From contig JAKSZP010013530.1 of the NCBI GenBank assembly GCA_022478985.1, positions 22,127-86,126 of the forward strand: a stretch of DNA of 64,000 nt. Direction: 5' to 3'. How positions within the stretch are numbered: position 1 is the stretch's first letter; each line of letters begins with the position of its first letter. Of this stretch, positions 22,690 through 32,895 are shown piece by piece. The notes under the pieces are model-generated. The model made no database searches. It was not told where the DNA came from and worked only from the letters and a program-made list of their open reading frames with translations. Origin of the DNA: Massospora cicadina. Lineage: Eukaryota > Entomophthoromycota > Entomophthoromycetes > Entomophthorales > Entomophthoraceae. A program made the position numbers and the translations under genes.

Positions 22690-22707
22690 TGGATCAAAAA
22701 ATTATAA
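22690..22707. repeat. Target-site duplication of the SINE, right
   Basis: TGGATCAAAAAATTATAA, identical to 22453-22470. Confidence 0.88.
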
Positions 22708-23465
22708 GTATATGCAAATCTTGGGATCTGCATCCTAGAAATTTCACTAATTTTATTTGACTAGATAACATGGGCCTGCGGGCTTTGTTAATTATGTTGG
22801 ACTTTTAATAGTTTACTTAATGACCTGGGCTCATGGGCTTTGTTGGTTTATGTAAAAATTAGTTTATAATGTAAATCAAGTAATCAATTGATTAAATTAC
22901 TGATTAATGATATGAATCACCTTTTTATGTGCTACCATTGCTCAAGAGATGTGATGGTTTAGCTATTTTCAGACGTGTCAGAGGAAATATTGTCTTAAAA
23001 CAATGGTCAGTTAGACAACAGCTACAATGATGAGCTGAGTTACTGCAAACCCTCATAGTTTGTAGACTTTAATAAGCCTTAATTGAATTATATGGCTAAG
23101 CACCAATGAGGAACAAGGTGTCATGGGTGAGGTGTGGTTAACATCAAACCCTATAAATAATCCTTAATTTCCTAAAAAATAAAATCTTTTACCACAAGTT
23201 AATAAAGTTTATACAAGCTTTTTACATATAATACTTTTCCATTGTATTAAGTCAAGAAATCACTTGGGGAAGGAAGATCAGGGCAGTGAGCCATTGTACA
23301 ATTAAATGATGGAAGAAAACAGTCTTGAAGTGTCATTTCTAAGGAGTTTATAACTTAACTACTGTCACCATCTGGTCCATTAACTCCATACATTAGGCGC
23401 TCAAAATTCCAACTCATCTTTGAAGAAGGACCAGCCCATATGAAGTAGGCCTAAACTTCAACAAG

Positions 23466-23475
23466 TGGTGCTCAT
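23466..23475 (+). other. Primer-binding site of the plus-strand scaffold
   Basis: TGGTGCTCAT after the LTR end and an AG spacer. It is the same site as in B1 and B5 with one change. Confidence 0.75.
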
Positions 23476-25660
23476 GACTGGGAATGCAGATGGTGACTAC
23501 GCCAAACAGGGGAGCAATCCCAATCAATTATTCAGAACCATTACCAGGCCCATTGGGAATACTGAAATGACTGTGTCCCTGACTAACTGGAATGATGTAC
23601 ACATCATTACCTACCATAACAAATCTATTTCACATGAAGAGCTGGAAAGACTTAACCATTAGTTGTTAAAAGGGTATCAAATAGGACAAGGGACCACATA
23701 CAACACAAGCAATCCTTTTTATCAACAATGACAGCAAGGTATGCTGTTGGTTGAGATATCTAGCTCATCACCAATTGAGTGTAGCTCAAATCCAAAACAA
23801 CTTAATCAGGATTGAGAACATCACCCAATATGTAATTGAATTTGTACACCAAACCTCCAGAAATTATCAGATGACAATTGCTCGCCATCATGCGGCTATC
23901 ACTGAGTTGATAAACTTTTCATGCAACTCCAGCCAGGTGGGCAAAATCTTAAATGAGCAATTGGAAGCTAAGTTTGCCAAGGCCATTCTAGCTTGGAGTT
24001 AAATTATAATCTAGCCACTTGGGCTAATGATTGGGTAGCAGAATTGCACAAGAGTTTAATGATAGTTTGCATCACATCTTTGACACCTTCTTTGATGAAA
24101 AGGAGTTACCAAATCTTGAATTATCTAAATCACTCAGACTTCTATTAGTGCTTCTGAGTTCATGAGGCTTAACCACAAAGACTGAGAGGCGCAATTAAGC
24201 CATAACAATGAATTTCATGACTAATATTGATGATTAAGCGCCCAAATTTCAAAGGTAAAGGATGATTACACAGAGAAAATCAACTACTGGTGCACAAAAT
24301 CCCGAAAGCCAACATGCGGAAAATAGCAAATATTCAGGACTCCATAGATTGGCTAAATCAGCAAATCAATAATCTTAATGAGGATGTTACCTTTATAAAT
24401 GTGTTGAACAATATTCTCCATGGAGAAGTAAACCATTGCAAGAAGTCAATTAATGAAAAAGACCAACTGATTTCCGTCCTGCAACTACAAACTACTAGCT
24501 TGAATGAGGAAATTGCAAAACTAAAGTTAAAGAGATATAAACCCATATAAATTGTGAAAATGAAATCAAAGATTGAATCCAAGCTTTGGATGATGAGCGT
24601 TACTTGGTTGCTATAAACCATTTGACTGGAAATACTTCTGAATATTATGAGGACAAAGCTTTAAAAGTAGCTAATGAAATGGACGCTGGTTCACGTTGAC
24701 AAATGCCTCTCAATATGGTTGCTTTGGATAACCCCAATTATTCAAAGTGTGGCAGAGTGCCTCAGCGCCCTGATATGCCAGGTTCAAGCTAACAAAGAAG
24801 TAATCATGATAACCATGAGTGGGAGAACAATACTTACAAACTGTCAAACCTGCTTACATTTGATAACAATGGAAGTGTAACCACATTTATCAAACGCTTT
24901 AAAATGGCCATGTATGGAGCCAGTGATTGCAACAAAGCGGCCACTATGATTAACTGCTTAGATGAGTAGAGCATTGAGCTAAATATGCCTTGCATACAAA
25001 AACCAACCTATGCCAAAGTCAAAGAGGCTGTACTTTGTAAATTTGGAGGTCTAGAACGAATGTAGACTTGAAAATCTAAGTTCATAAACATTTGCTTTAA
25101 GAAAGATGAACTGATTGACAAATTTGTGGATCTTTTCTATCGCAAAGCTCAAATTTGCCCAGGCACAAAGGCTATGGTTGATTTTGATGCTAATATTGCA
25201 TTACAACATGCAGTACAACCTTACCAAAATTTGTCAAACACCTTATTTCCAGCTTTTGTGCTAAACCTTGTGGGGTCCAAATTGGTTGCTTATCTTAATA
25301 GATGTTCTCAAAATTATGGTCCTCTCAATACTGGGTACAGATTAGGACCTGATGCCTCTGCTAGTAAACCCTTTTAAACCAATAAAAAGATTGACAATGA
25401 TTGACTGTGAAAACCAAGCAAACCAAAATACAAAGACCCCACGCCCATTGGATGAGATTACTTGCTACAACTGCAATCATAAAGGGCACTTTGCTTCCAG
25501 ATGCCAACAGCGTAATGTCAATATAGTCTTCCAGATAACGCGCAGAAGGAGAGAAAAGAACAAGTACAATAGGTTCAGGACGCTCTATTGTGCCAAAAAA
25601 CACCAGTTCCACTTGACTGACAAGAACACAAGTCCATGAAGATTTGATTACCAACAAAAC
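23476..25660 (+). pseudogene. Scaffold gag (B4), with intact CCHC knuckle
   Basis: Reading frames run in order over three phases. An N-terminal 65-codon frame ends at 23662. A coiled-coil-like stretch lies at 24290-24550. A gag core at about 24860-24970 contains TFIKRFKMAMYGASDCNKAA, and a 83-codon frame lies at 25126-25377. The C-terminus has CYNCNHKGHFASRC at 25463-25504, a perfect CX2CX4HX4C knuckle that binds RNA in the capsid. Several stops and shifts show that it is dead. Confidence 0.82.
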
Positions 25661-25789
25661 TAATTCTATTTTAGTACCAAATGAAGATTCTACAAATGTA
25701 AAAGTGGGTACTCACTTTAAGATTAAGTTTGTCATATATGAAGCCTCTGAGCAGTTGCTGAACCATATGTGCAACAAATGCTTAATAAT

Positions 25790-25801
25790 ATTCTGGCTGA
25801 G
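25790..25801. repeat. Target-site duplication of retroposon 2, left
   Basis: ATTCTGGCTGAG, repeated at 26084-26095. Confidence 0.85.
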
Positions 25802-26083
25802 CCGGCCTCATTAACGAAGAAAACCTTTAACTATACCTCCTTATGCCCCATGTCGCTGATGCTCCCACCCCAATGCTGTCCGCCATGGTCTGCCAGCTAA
25901 AGCGGGCGCTGGACAAAAGTTTCCCCAAAGCCTCTTCGCCATCTGATATAGCTTCTTAGGCTGATAACCTAGGGGCTATATTAGAAATATTTTTAATTTA
26001 TGATAATCCCTTTGTTTGGCCCATTTGCGAATAAAGATGCATGGCAGCTCCCCTTTTGGGTTGTGCACCATTAGTACTAAAAA
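25802..26083 (+). mobile_element. Retroposon 2 (282 bp), relative of retroposon 1 with a LINE-B-like tail
   Basis: Flanked by a perfect 12-bp direct repeat. The 3' end GGTTGTGCACCATTAGTACTAAAAA resembles the end of LINE-B near 46690-46715 (GGTTGGGACCATCTAGTACTAAAAA). The 5' half encodes YLLMPHVADAPTPMLSAMV, which aligns with YLLHLDPHPVDAPTPLLSTL of retroposon 1. The two units share a coding module but carry tails of two different LINE families. Confidence 0.75.
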
Positions 26084-26095
26084 ATTCTGGCTGAG
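26084..26095. repeat. Target-site duplication of retroposon 2, right
   Basis: ATTCTGGCTGAG, identical to 25790-25801. Confidence 0.85.
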
Positions 26096-26376
26096 GGGCC
26101 AAGAAATGAAGCAGATACCCCAATCTTGAAGGGGGTAAATAAAGCTAAGCCAAGTGACACATTTATCAATGAATGTTCTAGTATCTGATACTCTGAAGCA
26201 ATCTCCTAAACCTTTAGATTATTTCATATTCACCTAGTAAATTCTATTGATTATTATTACTCTGAGTGCACTTAAATGGATATTCTGGTTAACAAAATCA
26301 AAATTGTAGCTCTTGAAGATAGTGGAGCACCTGTAAACATTGTCTTCATGAAGCTGGTCAAGAAGTTAAGAATTTC

Positions 26377-26381
26377 TCCTG
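26377..26381. repeat. Target-site duplication of element D, left
   Basis: TCCTG before the left LTR, repeated at 32575-32579. Confidence 0.88.
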
Positions 26382-27276
26382 TGTCAAGAGAGTGTCTGTA
26401 ACTCTCTTGTTCCCAGCAAGGTGATGTGGGATGCAAACCCACATTGCTTTGGAACTAGCTGTTAAGAGAATGGGAAATGAGGCACCTAGAATGGTGCTTG
26501 AGCAAAAGGTAACCCAGTCGAGGGTGTAAAGCACCACATATGAGACCAGGTAAGTAAGAAACCTCCCAACTTGAGTAGACACAAAGGGGAGTCCATCGTC
26601 AAGGGTAACTTGGCGCTAGTAGACTTGGGTGTCTCTGTCTGGAGGGGACCTAAACGGCCCAAGAAAGCACCTGGGATTTGGGTTAAATGGTGATAATAGG
26701 TAGTGGCCCACATAGTTGGAGACCTCCCTGAAGAGGTCCACCACCAAGTTCACCCAAAGAACCATTGAAAAAACGTAAAAATAACGGGTAAAATTTATTT
26801 TAAGAAAGTTGACCAACAAGGAATGTTGGTTGCAAAAACATATTTAAAGTGGGCCAGGGAAATTTAGGTTTTGCGGAAGTGCGCCCAAGCCTTGACGCTT
26901 CAATAAACAGATGCTTCCATCCATTTTAGTAAAATACACCAAAAGTGCCTTCACTCAAGTAATCGATTGAAGCCATATTTTACCTGAGCTTAAACTTTAT
27001 AACTTGAGCAGGACTCAAACCCTTGCTCTCCAATCAACCAAATTGAACCATCTTTGTTTATAATGTAAATCGTTCCTTTTAGTGCCTGGGCCGAGATAAA
27101 GTGCTGGGCATTTTGCACCCCATTAGTATCAACCTGGGCATGCTTGGCTTGCACCCAGCGTTGATCTAAGTGTGTTTCAGGTCAGGAAGAGCCTGAAGTT
27201 TCATCTTCTGGGCCTCCTGTCACCCAGCCTTGTCTTTAGCATCAGTTTCTACTATAAAAGTCATCCAACCATGACA
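26382..27276 (-). repeat. Element D 3' LTR
   Basis: It matches 31681-32574 with scattered differences. It keeps fragments of the hydrophobic frame in three phases (26358-26819) and, upstream on the minus strand, the TIYIINKDGSIWLIGEQGF stretch. Confidence 0.92.
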
Positions 27277-27300
27277 TTACCCTCTCCTCCTTCTTAGGCT
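27277..27300 (-). other. Polypurine tract of element D
   Basis: The minus strand reads AAGAAGGAGGAGAGGGTAA directly before the 3' LTR, a textbook polypurine tract. Confidence 0.88.
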
Positions 27301-27676
27301 CCACCCCTCCTCCAGGGGCGTTTGCTAAGGAGAAGTTCTTATGTGCTGGTGGCAACTTCATAGCAGCAACGGCCGGCTTAGGCTGAGATCCTGCAGCCTC
27401 AGGAAAATGATTATGGAAGGATTCGATCAGATCTTGGGCATGTACACAATCCTATGCTGGCACCCAACTGTTCTCTGCTGCGTCAAACCCTTTCCAGGAT
27501 ACCAGGTACTCAAGGCGTCGCTTAACCCGGCGGGAGGCTACTATTTCCTCCACTTCCCATTCCAGTGCCCCATCCACAAGATAAGCCTCAGGAGTCACAG
27601 GAGGAGGGCCCTCAAACAATGTCAACTTGCTTTCATGAAAGATGGAGAAGATCTGAAACGCGGAGGGAAGATCCAA
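27301..27676 (-). pseudogene. Element D chromodomain and short C-terminal tail
   Basis: WEVEEIVASRRVKRR, LEYLVSWKGF and AENSWVPA form a chromodomain. After a stop the reading continues as LIESFHNHFPEA and KLPPAHK...APGGG up to the polypurine tract. A tail with the same pattern (KLPKAHK...FPGGG) follows the chromodomain of element C, so the two elements are relatives. Confidence 0.86.
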
Positions 27677-27679
27677 CTG

Positions 27680-28640
27680 TTATGAGGCATGTCCCACCTT
27701 TCTAACTACACAGTAAGGACCAATCCAATTTGGACCCAGCTTTTTGCATGGCTGCTTGATAGGGATGTTGCGAGCATCAAGCATCACGAGATCCCCTTCC
27801 TTGTATGCTGGACCCACTCGGCGCTTTCCATTAGCATTCTCCTTATAAACCAGCATAGCCGCCTCTAAACTTGTGGACACCCCTTGATGGACCTTCTTGA
27901 GAGTCTTAGCAAAGTCCAGCACCGCTTCCAATTTGGAACCACAGCCGGGCTCCATGTTAAAAGCAGGTTTAAAGCCATGGTTAGCAAAAAGGGTGAACAA
28001 CCGATTGTAAAAGCAAAGTGTTCTTGTAGCTAAACTGGGCCATGGGAAGGTGAGGAAACCAATCTGAATGGTCTGCGGTGGTGTAACAACGCAGAAATTG
28101 TTCCAAGAACTGGTTCATTCGCTCATTCTGCTCATCTGATTGGGGGTGATAAGCAGTTGAACGGCAGGGGCGAATCTGAAGAGTTTTACACAACTCTTCC
28201 CAAAAGATGGAGGTGAACTGGGGTCCCCAGTCACTAATGATTTTTTGAGGAACTCCATGAAGCGCAAATACATGAGCGACGAAGAGCCTGGCCATTTCAG
28301 CAGCAGTTATAGTTGTTCTGCAAGGAATAAAGTGGGCGAACTTTGTAAAGCGGTCCACCACCACCATAATTGCATCATACCCCTCTGAAATGGGTAATCC
28401 ACAATGAAATCCACTGATAGGGAAGTCCAGGGCTCTTCAGCCTTTTGGACTGATACCAACAACCCTGATAAAGGTTGCCGATTGGGTTTCATTTGGTTGC
28501 AGATCAGGCACTCTTTACAGTACCGCCCTACCTGAACAGGCAAGCCCTTCCAATTGTAAGTGCGTCATATCAACTCCAAGGTCTTTGATTTCCCAGGATG
28601 ACCAACAGTGATTCCGTCATGATGGTCCTGGATGATCTTC
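27680..28640 (-). pseudogene. Element D integrase
   Basis: HHDGITVGHPG with CKECLICNQMK forms the HHCC zinc domain (28500-28640). SLSVDFIVDYP, ISDWGPQF and HPQSDEQNERMN carry the three acidic catalytic positions. GDLVMLDARNI and KLGPNWIGPYCVVRK form the GPY/F module. The protein is spread over three overlapping frames (28543-28307, 28367-27981, 28000-27680), so at least two frameshifts are present. Confidence 0.9.
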
Positions 28641-29374
28641 AGGCGCAGTGGTCCAGTAGGAACCCATAGGCGACCCTGAAACCACACCATCTCATCTTTC
28701 ACGTGATAACCCCTGGATAAGTCCTCCTGATTCAAGGCGCTCTTAGTGAGAACAACAGCATATTCAGCTGGTTACGGCTGAGAAAGATCTACCTTCCTAA
28801 ACATACTATATTCTGCTACATTTTCTAGAGGCATGAGCGCTGGCGTATGTACCGTGGACTTAGGAAGTTGAGGCAGAATCATACTCGGTGGAATCATCAA
28901 TTGGGTGTTGTGAATCTCTACCTCCTTTGGATTGGGAGCCAAAGCAGGGTTGCGGCTCAAAGCATCCGCCAAACCATTCTCCTTGCCCTTGGTGAACTCA
29001 TAGGAAAATGTAAATAGGGCAAGGGTCTCATGCCAACGGGTCTGACGTGGTGTTAGAACATGTGGAGCATGGTATTACAACAGGGCTCAGTGGTCTGTGT
29101 GTACCCAGAATGGTTGGGAAGAGCCATGTAAGTGGTGACGCCAATAAATCAGCGCCTCCACCACTGCTAATAACTCCTTGTCATATATGGCGTAATTTAA
29201 CTCATGCAGAGACATTTTCCTAGAAAAATATCCCACAGGATGCTCAGACCCATCTTCACCCACCTGTAACAGGGCAGCCGCAATGGTGAAGTTGGAAGCA
29301 TCTGAGGACACAATGAACTCCTTTGCAGGGTCAACATGGCGAAGGATGGATGTGGATAACAAGGTGCACTTCAA
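28641..29374 (-). pseudogene. Element D RNase H and connection
   Basis: FIVSSDASNFTIAAALLQ, HPVGYFSRKMS, YAIYDKELLAVVEAL and FWVHTDH at 29087-29374 are a gypsy RNase H. NGLADALSRNPAL-type sequence (28772-28972) follows after a break. Confidence 0.9.
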
Positions 29375-30223
29375 GCCTTCTCCTTGTCTGGAGTTATCAT
29401 ATGGCCCTGTTCAAAAACGACGTTGCCCAGAAAAGTAACCTAGGACTTGAAGAATTCGCATTTACTGATCTTGAGGGTAAGGCAAGTGGCCCTCAATCTC
29501 TTCACTACTTGTCAAAGGTGTACTTCATGTGACTCATGATTGGGGGAAAACACCAGAATGTCATCCATGTAGGCAACCGCACATACCCCCAACAAGTCTC
29601 CCAACGCAGCATCAATGCGGTGTTGAAAGACGTCAGGGCATTCTTAAGCCCAAAAGGCATAACCCAGAACTGGAAAATTTCTTTTCTGGTGCAGAATGCA
29701 GTTAACCATTCCTGGCCCTTCTTTATCTGGATTTGATTGAATGCATTGAGGCAGTCCAGCTTGGAGAAGACCTTCGCCTTCTCCACATAGCACGCAATCT
29801 GGGAATTTAAAAGGATGGGATGGAGGTCGGGTACAGTCACATTGTTTAAGTTTCCATAATCGACACACAGATGTAAAGTTCCATCAGCCTTACACAAAGA
29901 GAAGTGGGGAGCAAACAGGGGAGGTACGCTGAAAGATGGCACCTTTGGCCAACTGCTCCTTCACTCATAGATCTAAAACCTCTTCCTCCTGGACAATCAA
30001 TGGGTATATGGGGGAAGAAATACACACCAGATTTACAGTAAGTTTAAATTCACAAACAAACTCAGAATGTTCTGTTAACGTACTAGCTGAAGCTGCATCA
30101 AAAGAGGATGCCAACTCCTCCAAACAGGAAGGTAAGGAAAGTCCCAAGGTGGGCTTCAGCAAAGGGGTAAGATACGGACTGGGAACATTGGTCCAATGGG
30201 GTAATTTGCCTTGGATGTTATCC
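29375..30223 (-). pseudogene. Element D reverse transcriptase
   Basis: FAPHFSLCKADGTLHLCVDY, FSKLDCLNAFNQIQIKKG and FWVMPFGLKNALTSF are RT motifs at 29505-29942. The YxDD region is reached only after a shift, where another frame reads MDDILVF-like residues. The upstream linker lies at 29965-30288. Confidence 0.88.
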
Positions 30224-30589
30224 TCAGACAAAGGAACAATAAACTGGTGACCGTTGGTCAAAGACAAGGATAAAGTGTTTTCTTTCAATTAGTTTTGACA
30301 TCAAACTTCCGCCACCACTCAGCACCCAAAATGATGGGAAACAAGAGATTTTGATAGCTTGAAACTGGTCAGACAATGAATAAGAACCTACCTGAAAATT
30401 GACTGACTCTCTGACGTTCAGTGTGGGGATACCTTGAGAAGCCCCACCTCTAACCATACCACCGGGTGAGTAACTCAACTCAAGGTAGTCAGCAAGGTTT
30501 TGGTCAATAAAATTATTTGAGGCACCAGTATCCGCCAAAATAGTTGTGCTGAACTTTCCATAAGAGGAAGTAAGAGTAGCAGTCAACAA
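30224..30589 (-). pseudogene. Element D aspartic protease
   Basis: The 121-codon frame has TTILADTGASNNFIDQNLA, the DTGAS retropepsin loop near residues 15-30, and PSFWVLSGG (in place of the usual ILG motif) further on. It opens shortly after the unknown region and is the first recognisable pol domain. Confidence 0.85.
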
Positions 30590-31476
30590 GAAGTATCAAG
30601 AATGGGAATTTATCCAATGCAGAAAATGCCATCACTTCACCAGAAAATTCTTCCTCCAGTTTCAACAAGCCATCAGGGTATGTTTTGGAATCATAGAAGG
30701 GGAGGGATAGTGGGCCACTCTTACTACTGAGGCCACATATCCCACCACACCTTCTGCAGGTGCATATACATCTTTCTATTTATAACGAAGTTCTTTTTCA
30801 ACTTCCTGAGAACCCCTAATCATGGTAGGGGTCAAACGAGGGTTCTCAGGAGTGATTTGATATACCAAAATAGAATCCTCATCCAGACCATATAAAAATA
30901 TAAATGGCTCATTTTGCGATATATTGCTTGAATTATAGAACGCAGTTTCTGGTTCTAACAAACCCACACTTATTCTGAGGGTTCAGTGTACATTGCTATC
31001 CAGGGCCATCACCCCCAAGCCCTGAATTGATGCCTTGGCATGTACCTCAGAAACATGTTGGGGAGAAAAAAATGATAACGGAAACCCTTTTTTTAAATTC
31101 AGGTTTAGACCCTCCGATGTTCCCTATTTCTGCCGAGATGAGGAGGAAATCAGTGGGAAGCATCTCACAATTCAAGGAAATATCACTAGTCAAGGACACG
31201 ATATTTATAAGGATGACCATGGATGACATCATCATGGCAGAATCGTCTGAAACCTTTACTTCATTCTTGGGGCTAGACCCTGTACAGTTCAAATTTAGAA
31301 GGAGTTGAAGGATTATAAGGATAAGATTCCCTCATTTTAAGAGGCGCGAGACTTTTGGTTCCCATATTTATATAATTTGATCTGATGATGGCCAAATTAC
31401 CTGGCCCCTTCCAGGTTGGGGTGGGGAAACTACCCAAAAGGGTTTCAACAAGATGATCATGAAAAGTCTGAGACCA
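30590..31476 (-). pseudogene. Unrecognised frames in the gag position of element D
   Basis: Minus-strand coding-like pieces in order are MGTKSLAPLKMRESYPYNPS (about 31380), an 81-codon frame 31292-31047 with ILINIVSLTSDISLN and DFLLISAEIGNIGGSKPEF, then VSEVHAKASIQGLGVMALDS in a shifted frame, then a 63-codon frame 30967-30776 with GLLEPETAFYNSSN and FIFLYGLDEDSILVYQITP. They read like one broken protein of about 190 residues, acidic and probably beta-rich. No CCHC knuckle or gag motif is visible. The 30590-30775 stretch has no clear frame. Confidence 0.5.
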
Positions 31477-32220
31477 TCAGGTGCAAGCAGGAAGGGTGGA
31501 CACTTCCCAATTGGTAGTTGCAAAAATAACGCCAAGACGTATTATTACAAAACCTAACAAGAAAGCTGTGGTGAGCACCATCGTGGCAGTGACAAATGGC
31601 CAGAACACCCAATTCACTAATATTGGAAGTCCCACACTGATAATTCGTATGCTCATATAATAAAAAGGTTGTTTGACTAATGTCAAGAGAGTGTCTGTAA
31701 CTCTCTTGTTCCCAGCAAGGTGATGTGGGATGCAAACCCACATTGCTAGGAAACTAGCTGTTAAGAGAATGGGAAATGAGGCACCTAGAATGGTGCTTGA
31801 GCAAAAGGTAACCCAGTCGAGGGTGTAAAGCACCACATATGAGACCAGGTAAGTAAGAAACCTCCCAACTTGAGTAGACACCAAAGGGGAGTCTATCGTC
31901 AAGGGTAACTTGGCACTAGTAGACTTGGGTGTCTTGGTCTGGAGGGGACCTAAACGGCCCAAGAAAGCACCCAGGATTTGGGTAAATGGTGATAATAGGT
32001 AGTGGCCCACATAGTTGGAGACCTCCCTGAAGAGGTCCACCATCAAGTTTACCCAAGGAACCATTGAAAAAACGTAAAAATAACGGGTAAAATTTATTTT
32101 AAGAAAGTTGACCAACATTCCTTTGTTGGTTGTAAAAACATATTTAAAGTGGGCCGGGGAAATTTGGGTTCTGAAGAAGTGCGCCCAAGCCTTGACGCTC
32201 CAATAAACAGACGCTTCCAT
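31477..32220 (-). CDS. 247-residue hydrophobic protein spanning the 5' LTR and leader of element D
   Basis: One uninterrupted frame runs from the ATG at 32220 to a TGA at 31477-31479. The first two thirds lie in the 5' LTR (to 31681) and the rest in the internal leader. By eye there are about five or six membrane-like segments, for example FLTYLVSYVVLYTLDWVTF, ILGASFPILLTASFLAMWV and FVTATMVLTTAFLLGFVIIR. I do not recognise a family. It is the longest intact frame in the element, while pol beside it is broken, and its counterpart in the 3' LTR is frameshifted. It could be an env-like or captured protein, or a chance open frame. Confidence 0.5.
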   Translation of the reverse strand: MEASVYWSVKAWAHFFRTQISPAHFKYVFTTNKGMLVNFLKINFTRYFYVFSMVPWVNLMVDLFREVSNYVGHYLLSPFTQILGAFLGRLGPLQTKTPKSTSAKLPLTIDSPLVSTQVGRFLTYLVSYVVLYTLDWVTFCSSTILGASFPILLTASFLAMWVCIPHHLAGNKRVTDTLLTLVKQPFYYMSIRIISVGLPILVNWVFWPFVTATMVLTTAFLLGFVIIRLGVIFATTNWEVSTLPACT

Positions 32221-32574
32221 CCATTTTAGTAAAATACACCGAAAGTGCCTTCACTCAAGTAATCGATTGAAGCCATATTTTACCTGAGCTTAAAATTCAT
32301 AACTTGAGCGGGATCAAACCCTTGCTCTCCAATCAACCAAATTGAACCATCTTTGTTTATAATGTAAATCGTTCCTTTTAGCGCCTGGGCCGAGATAAAA
32401 GGCTGGGCGTTTTGCACCCCATTAGTATCAACCTGGGCATGCTTGGCTTGCACCCAGCGTGGATCTAAGGTGTGTTTCAGGTCAGGAAGAGCCTGAGTTT
32501 CACCTTCTGGGCCTCCTATCGCCCAGCCTTGGTTTTAGCATCAGTTCCTACTATACAGTTATACAACCATGACA
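31681..32574 (-). repeat. Element D 5' LTR
   Basis: Begins TGTCAAGAG and ends CCATGACA. Upstream of the hydrophobic frame the minus strand reads LDPRWVQAKHAQVDTNGVQN and KGTIYIINKDGSIWLIGEQG without stops for about 80 codons, ending at TAA near 32297. Confidence 0.92.
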
Positions 32575-32579
32575 TCCTG
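32575..32579. repeat. Target-site duplication of element D, right
   Basis: TCCTG, identical to 26377-26381. Confidence 0.88.
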
Positions 32580-32895
32580 ACATTGATCACAATTGAGAAT
32601 ATGGGACCGTGATCCCCAACGGCACTAATAGTGAAGGAGCTTACAGCGCCCTGCCGCTGCAATTTGGAGCTTTTTTGGTAGTGGCACCCACAATAGTGCT
32701 TCCCAAAGCCAATTATGACACATTAATTGGATCTAGTTTTATAAGGACCTATGAGATCTTGTGCAATTTAAAGAAAACATCTTGATGACATAGGGCCAAT
32801 CACTCCAAATTTACAACTGTTGTGCCAATATAAAGCCTACTAGCCATAAAAACTTCATTAATATATCTTATGCTGAAGGGAAAATACAAGTGGGA
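32580..32895 (+). pseudogene. Scaffold protease, second half
   Basis: Plus-strand pieces such as GAYSALPLQFGA-like and ANYDTLIGSSFIRTYEILCN match the second half of the B1 protease (GAYSALPLQFGSLVV, YDIMIGTEFLHKYGVKCN). KNFINISYAEGKIQVG follows and is cut at 32895 by an LTR. Confidence 0.78.
32891..32895. repeat. Target-site duplication of the inverted solo LTR, left
   Basis: TGGGA, repeated at 39121-39125. Dropping the insertion gives a continuous reading from GKIQVG into LRWIFQEG. Confidence 0.65.

Larger units (their letters stand above)
22261..23463 (+). repeat. 5' LTR of the plus-strand gypsy scaffold (B4)
   Basis: The right end CTTCAACA is followed by AG and the primer-binding site, so the boundary at 23463 is firm. 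TATA-like CCCTATAAATAA lies near 23150. The left end at TGTCCTTAG is inferred from alignment with the inverted LTR at 32896-39120. A SINE insertion inside it adds about 0.24 kb. Confidence 0.68.
25661..26376 (+). pseudogene. Scaffold protease, first half
   Basis: The frame near 26281-26376 gives VNKIKIVALEDSGAPVNIV, a DSGA-type retropepsin active site. The gene is cut at 26376/26377 by gypsy element D and resumes after 32579. Retroposon 2 sits in the region before the active site. Confidence 0.75.
26382..32574 (-). mobile_element. Ty3/gypsy element D (chromodomain type) with no recognisable gag
   Basis: Direct LTRs of 895 and 894 bp (TGTCA...TGACA) with TCCTG duplications, inserted in the scaffold protease gene. 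Minus-strand pol is in order: protease, RT, RNase H, integrase, chromodomain, polypurine tract. Where gag is expected there are instead a 247-codon hydrophobic frame that starts within the 5' LTR and a second unrecognised frame. Pol carries several frameshifts. Confidence 0.92.

Noticed and set aside
26995..27060. tRNA-like B-box (GGTTTGAGTCC) in the element D LTR, also near 32290-32350
   Set aside because: In the better copy the same bases are part of an open coding-like stretch (IGEQGFDPAQ), no D-arm or acceptor arm can be drawn, and the sequence is simply part of the LTR.
31027..31308. Plus-strand 93-codon frame in element D
   Set aside because: Antisense to the unknown minus-strand frames. 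The element is minus-strand, and the minus frames are more coding-like.
31561..31585. GTGAGCACCA resembling a primer-binding site complement
   Set aside because: It lies inside the hydrophobic frame, not next to an LTR end, so it is a chance match.
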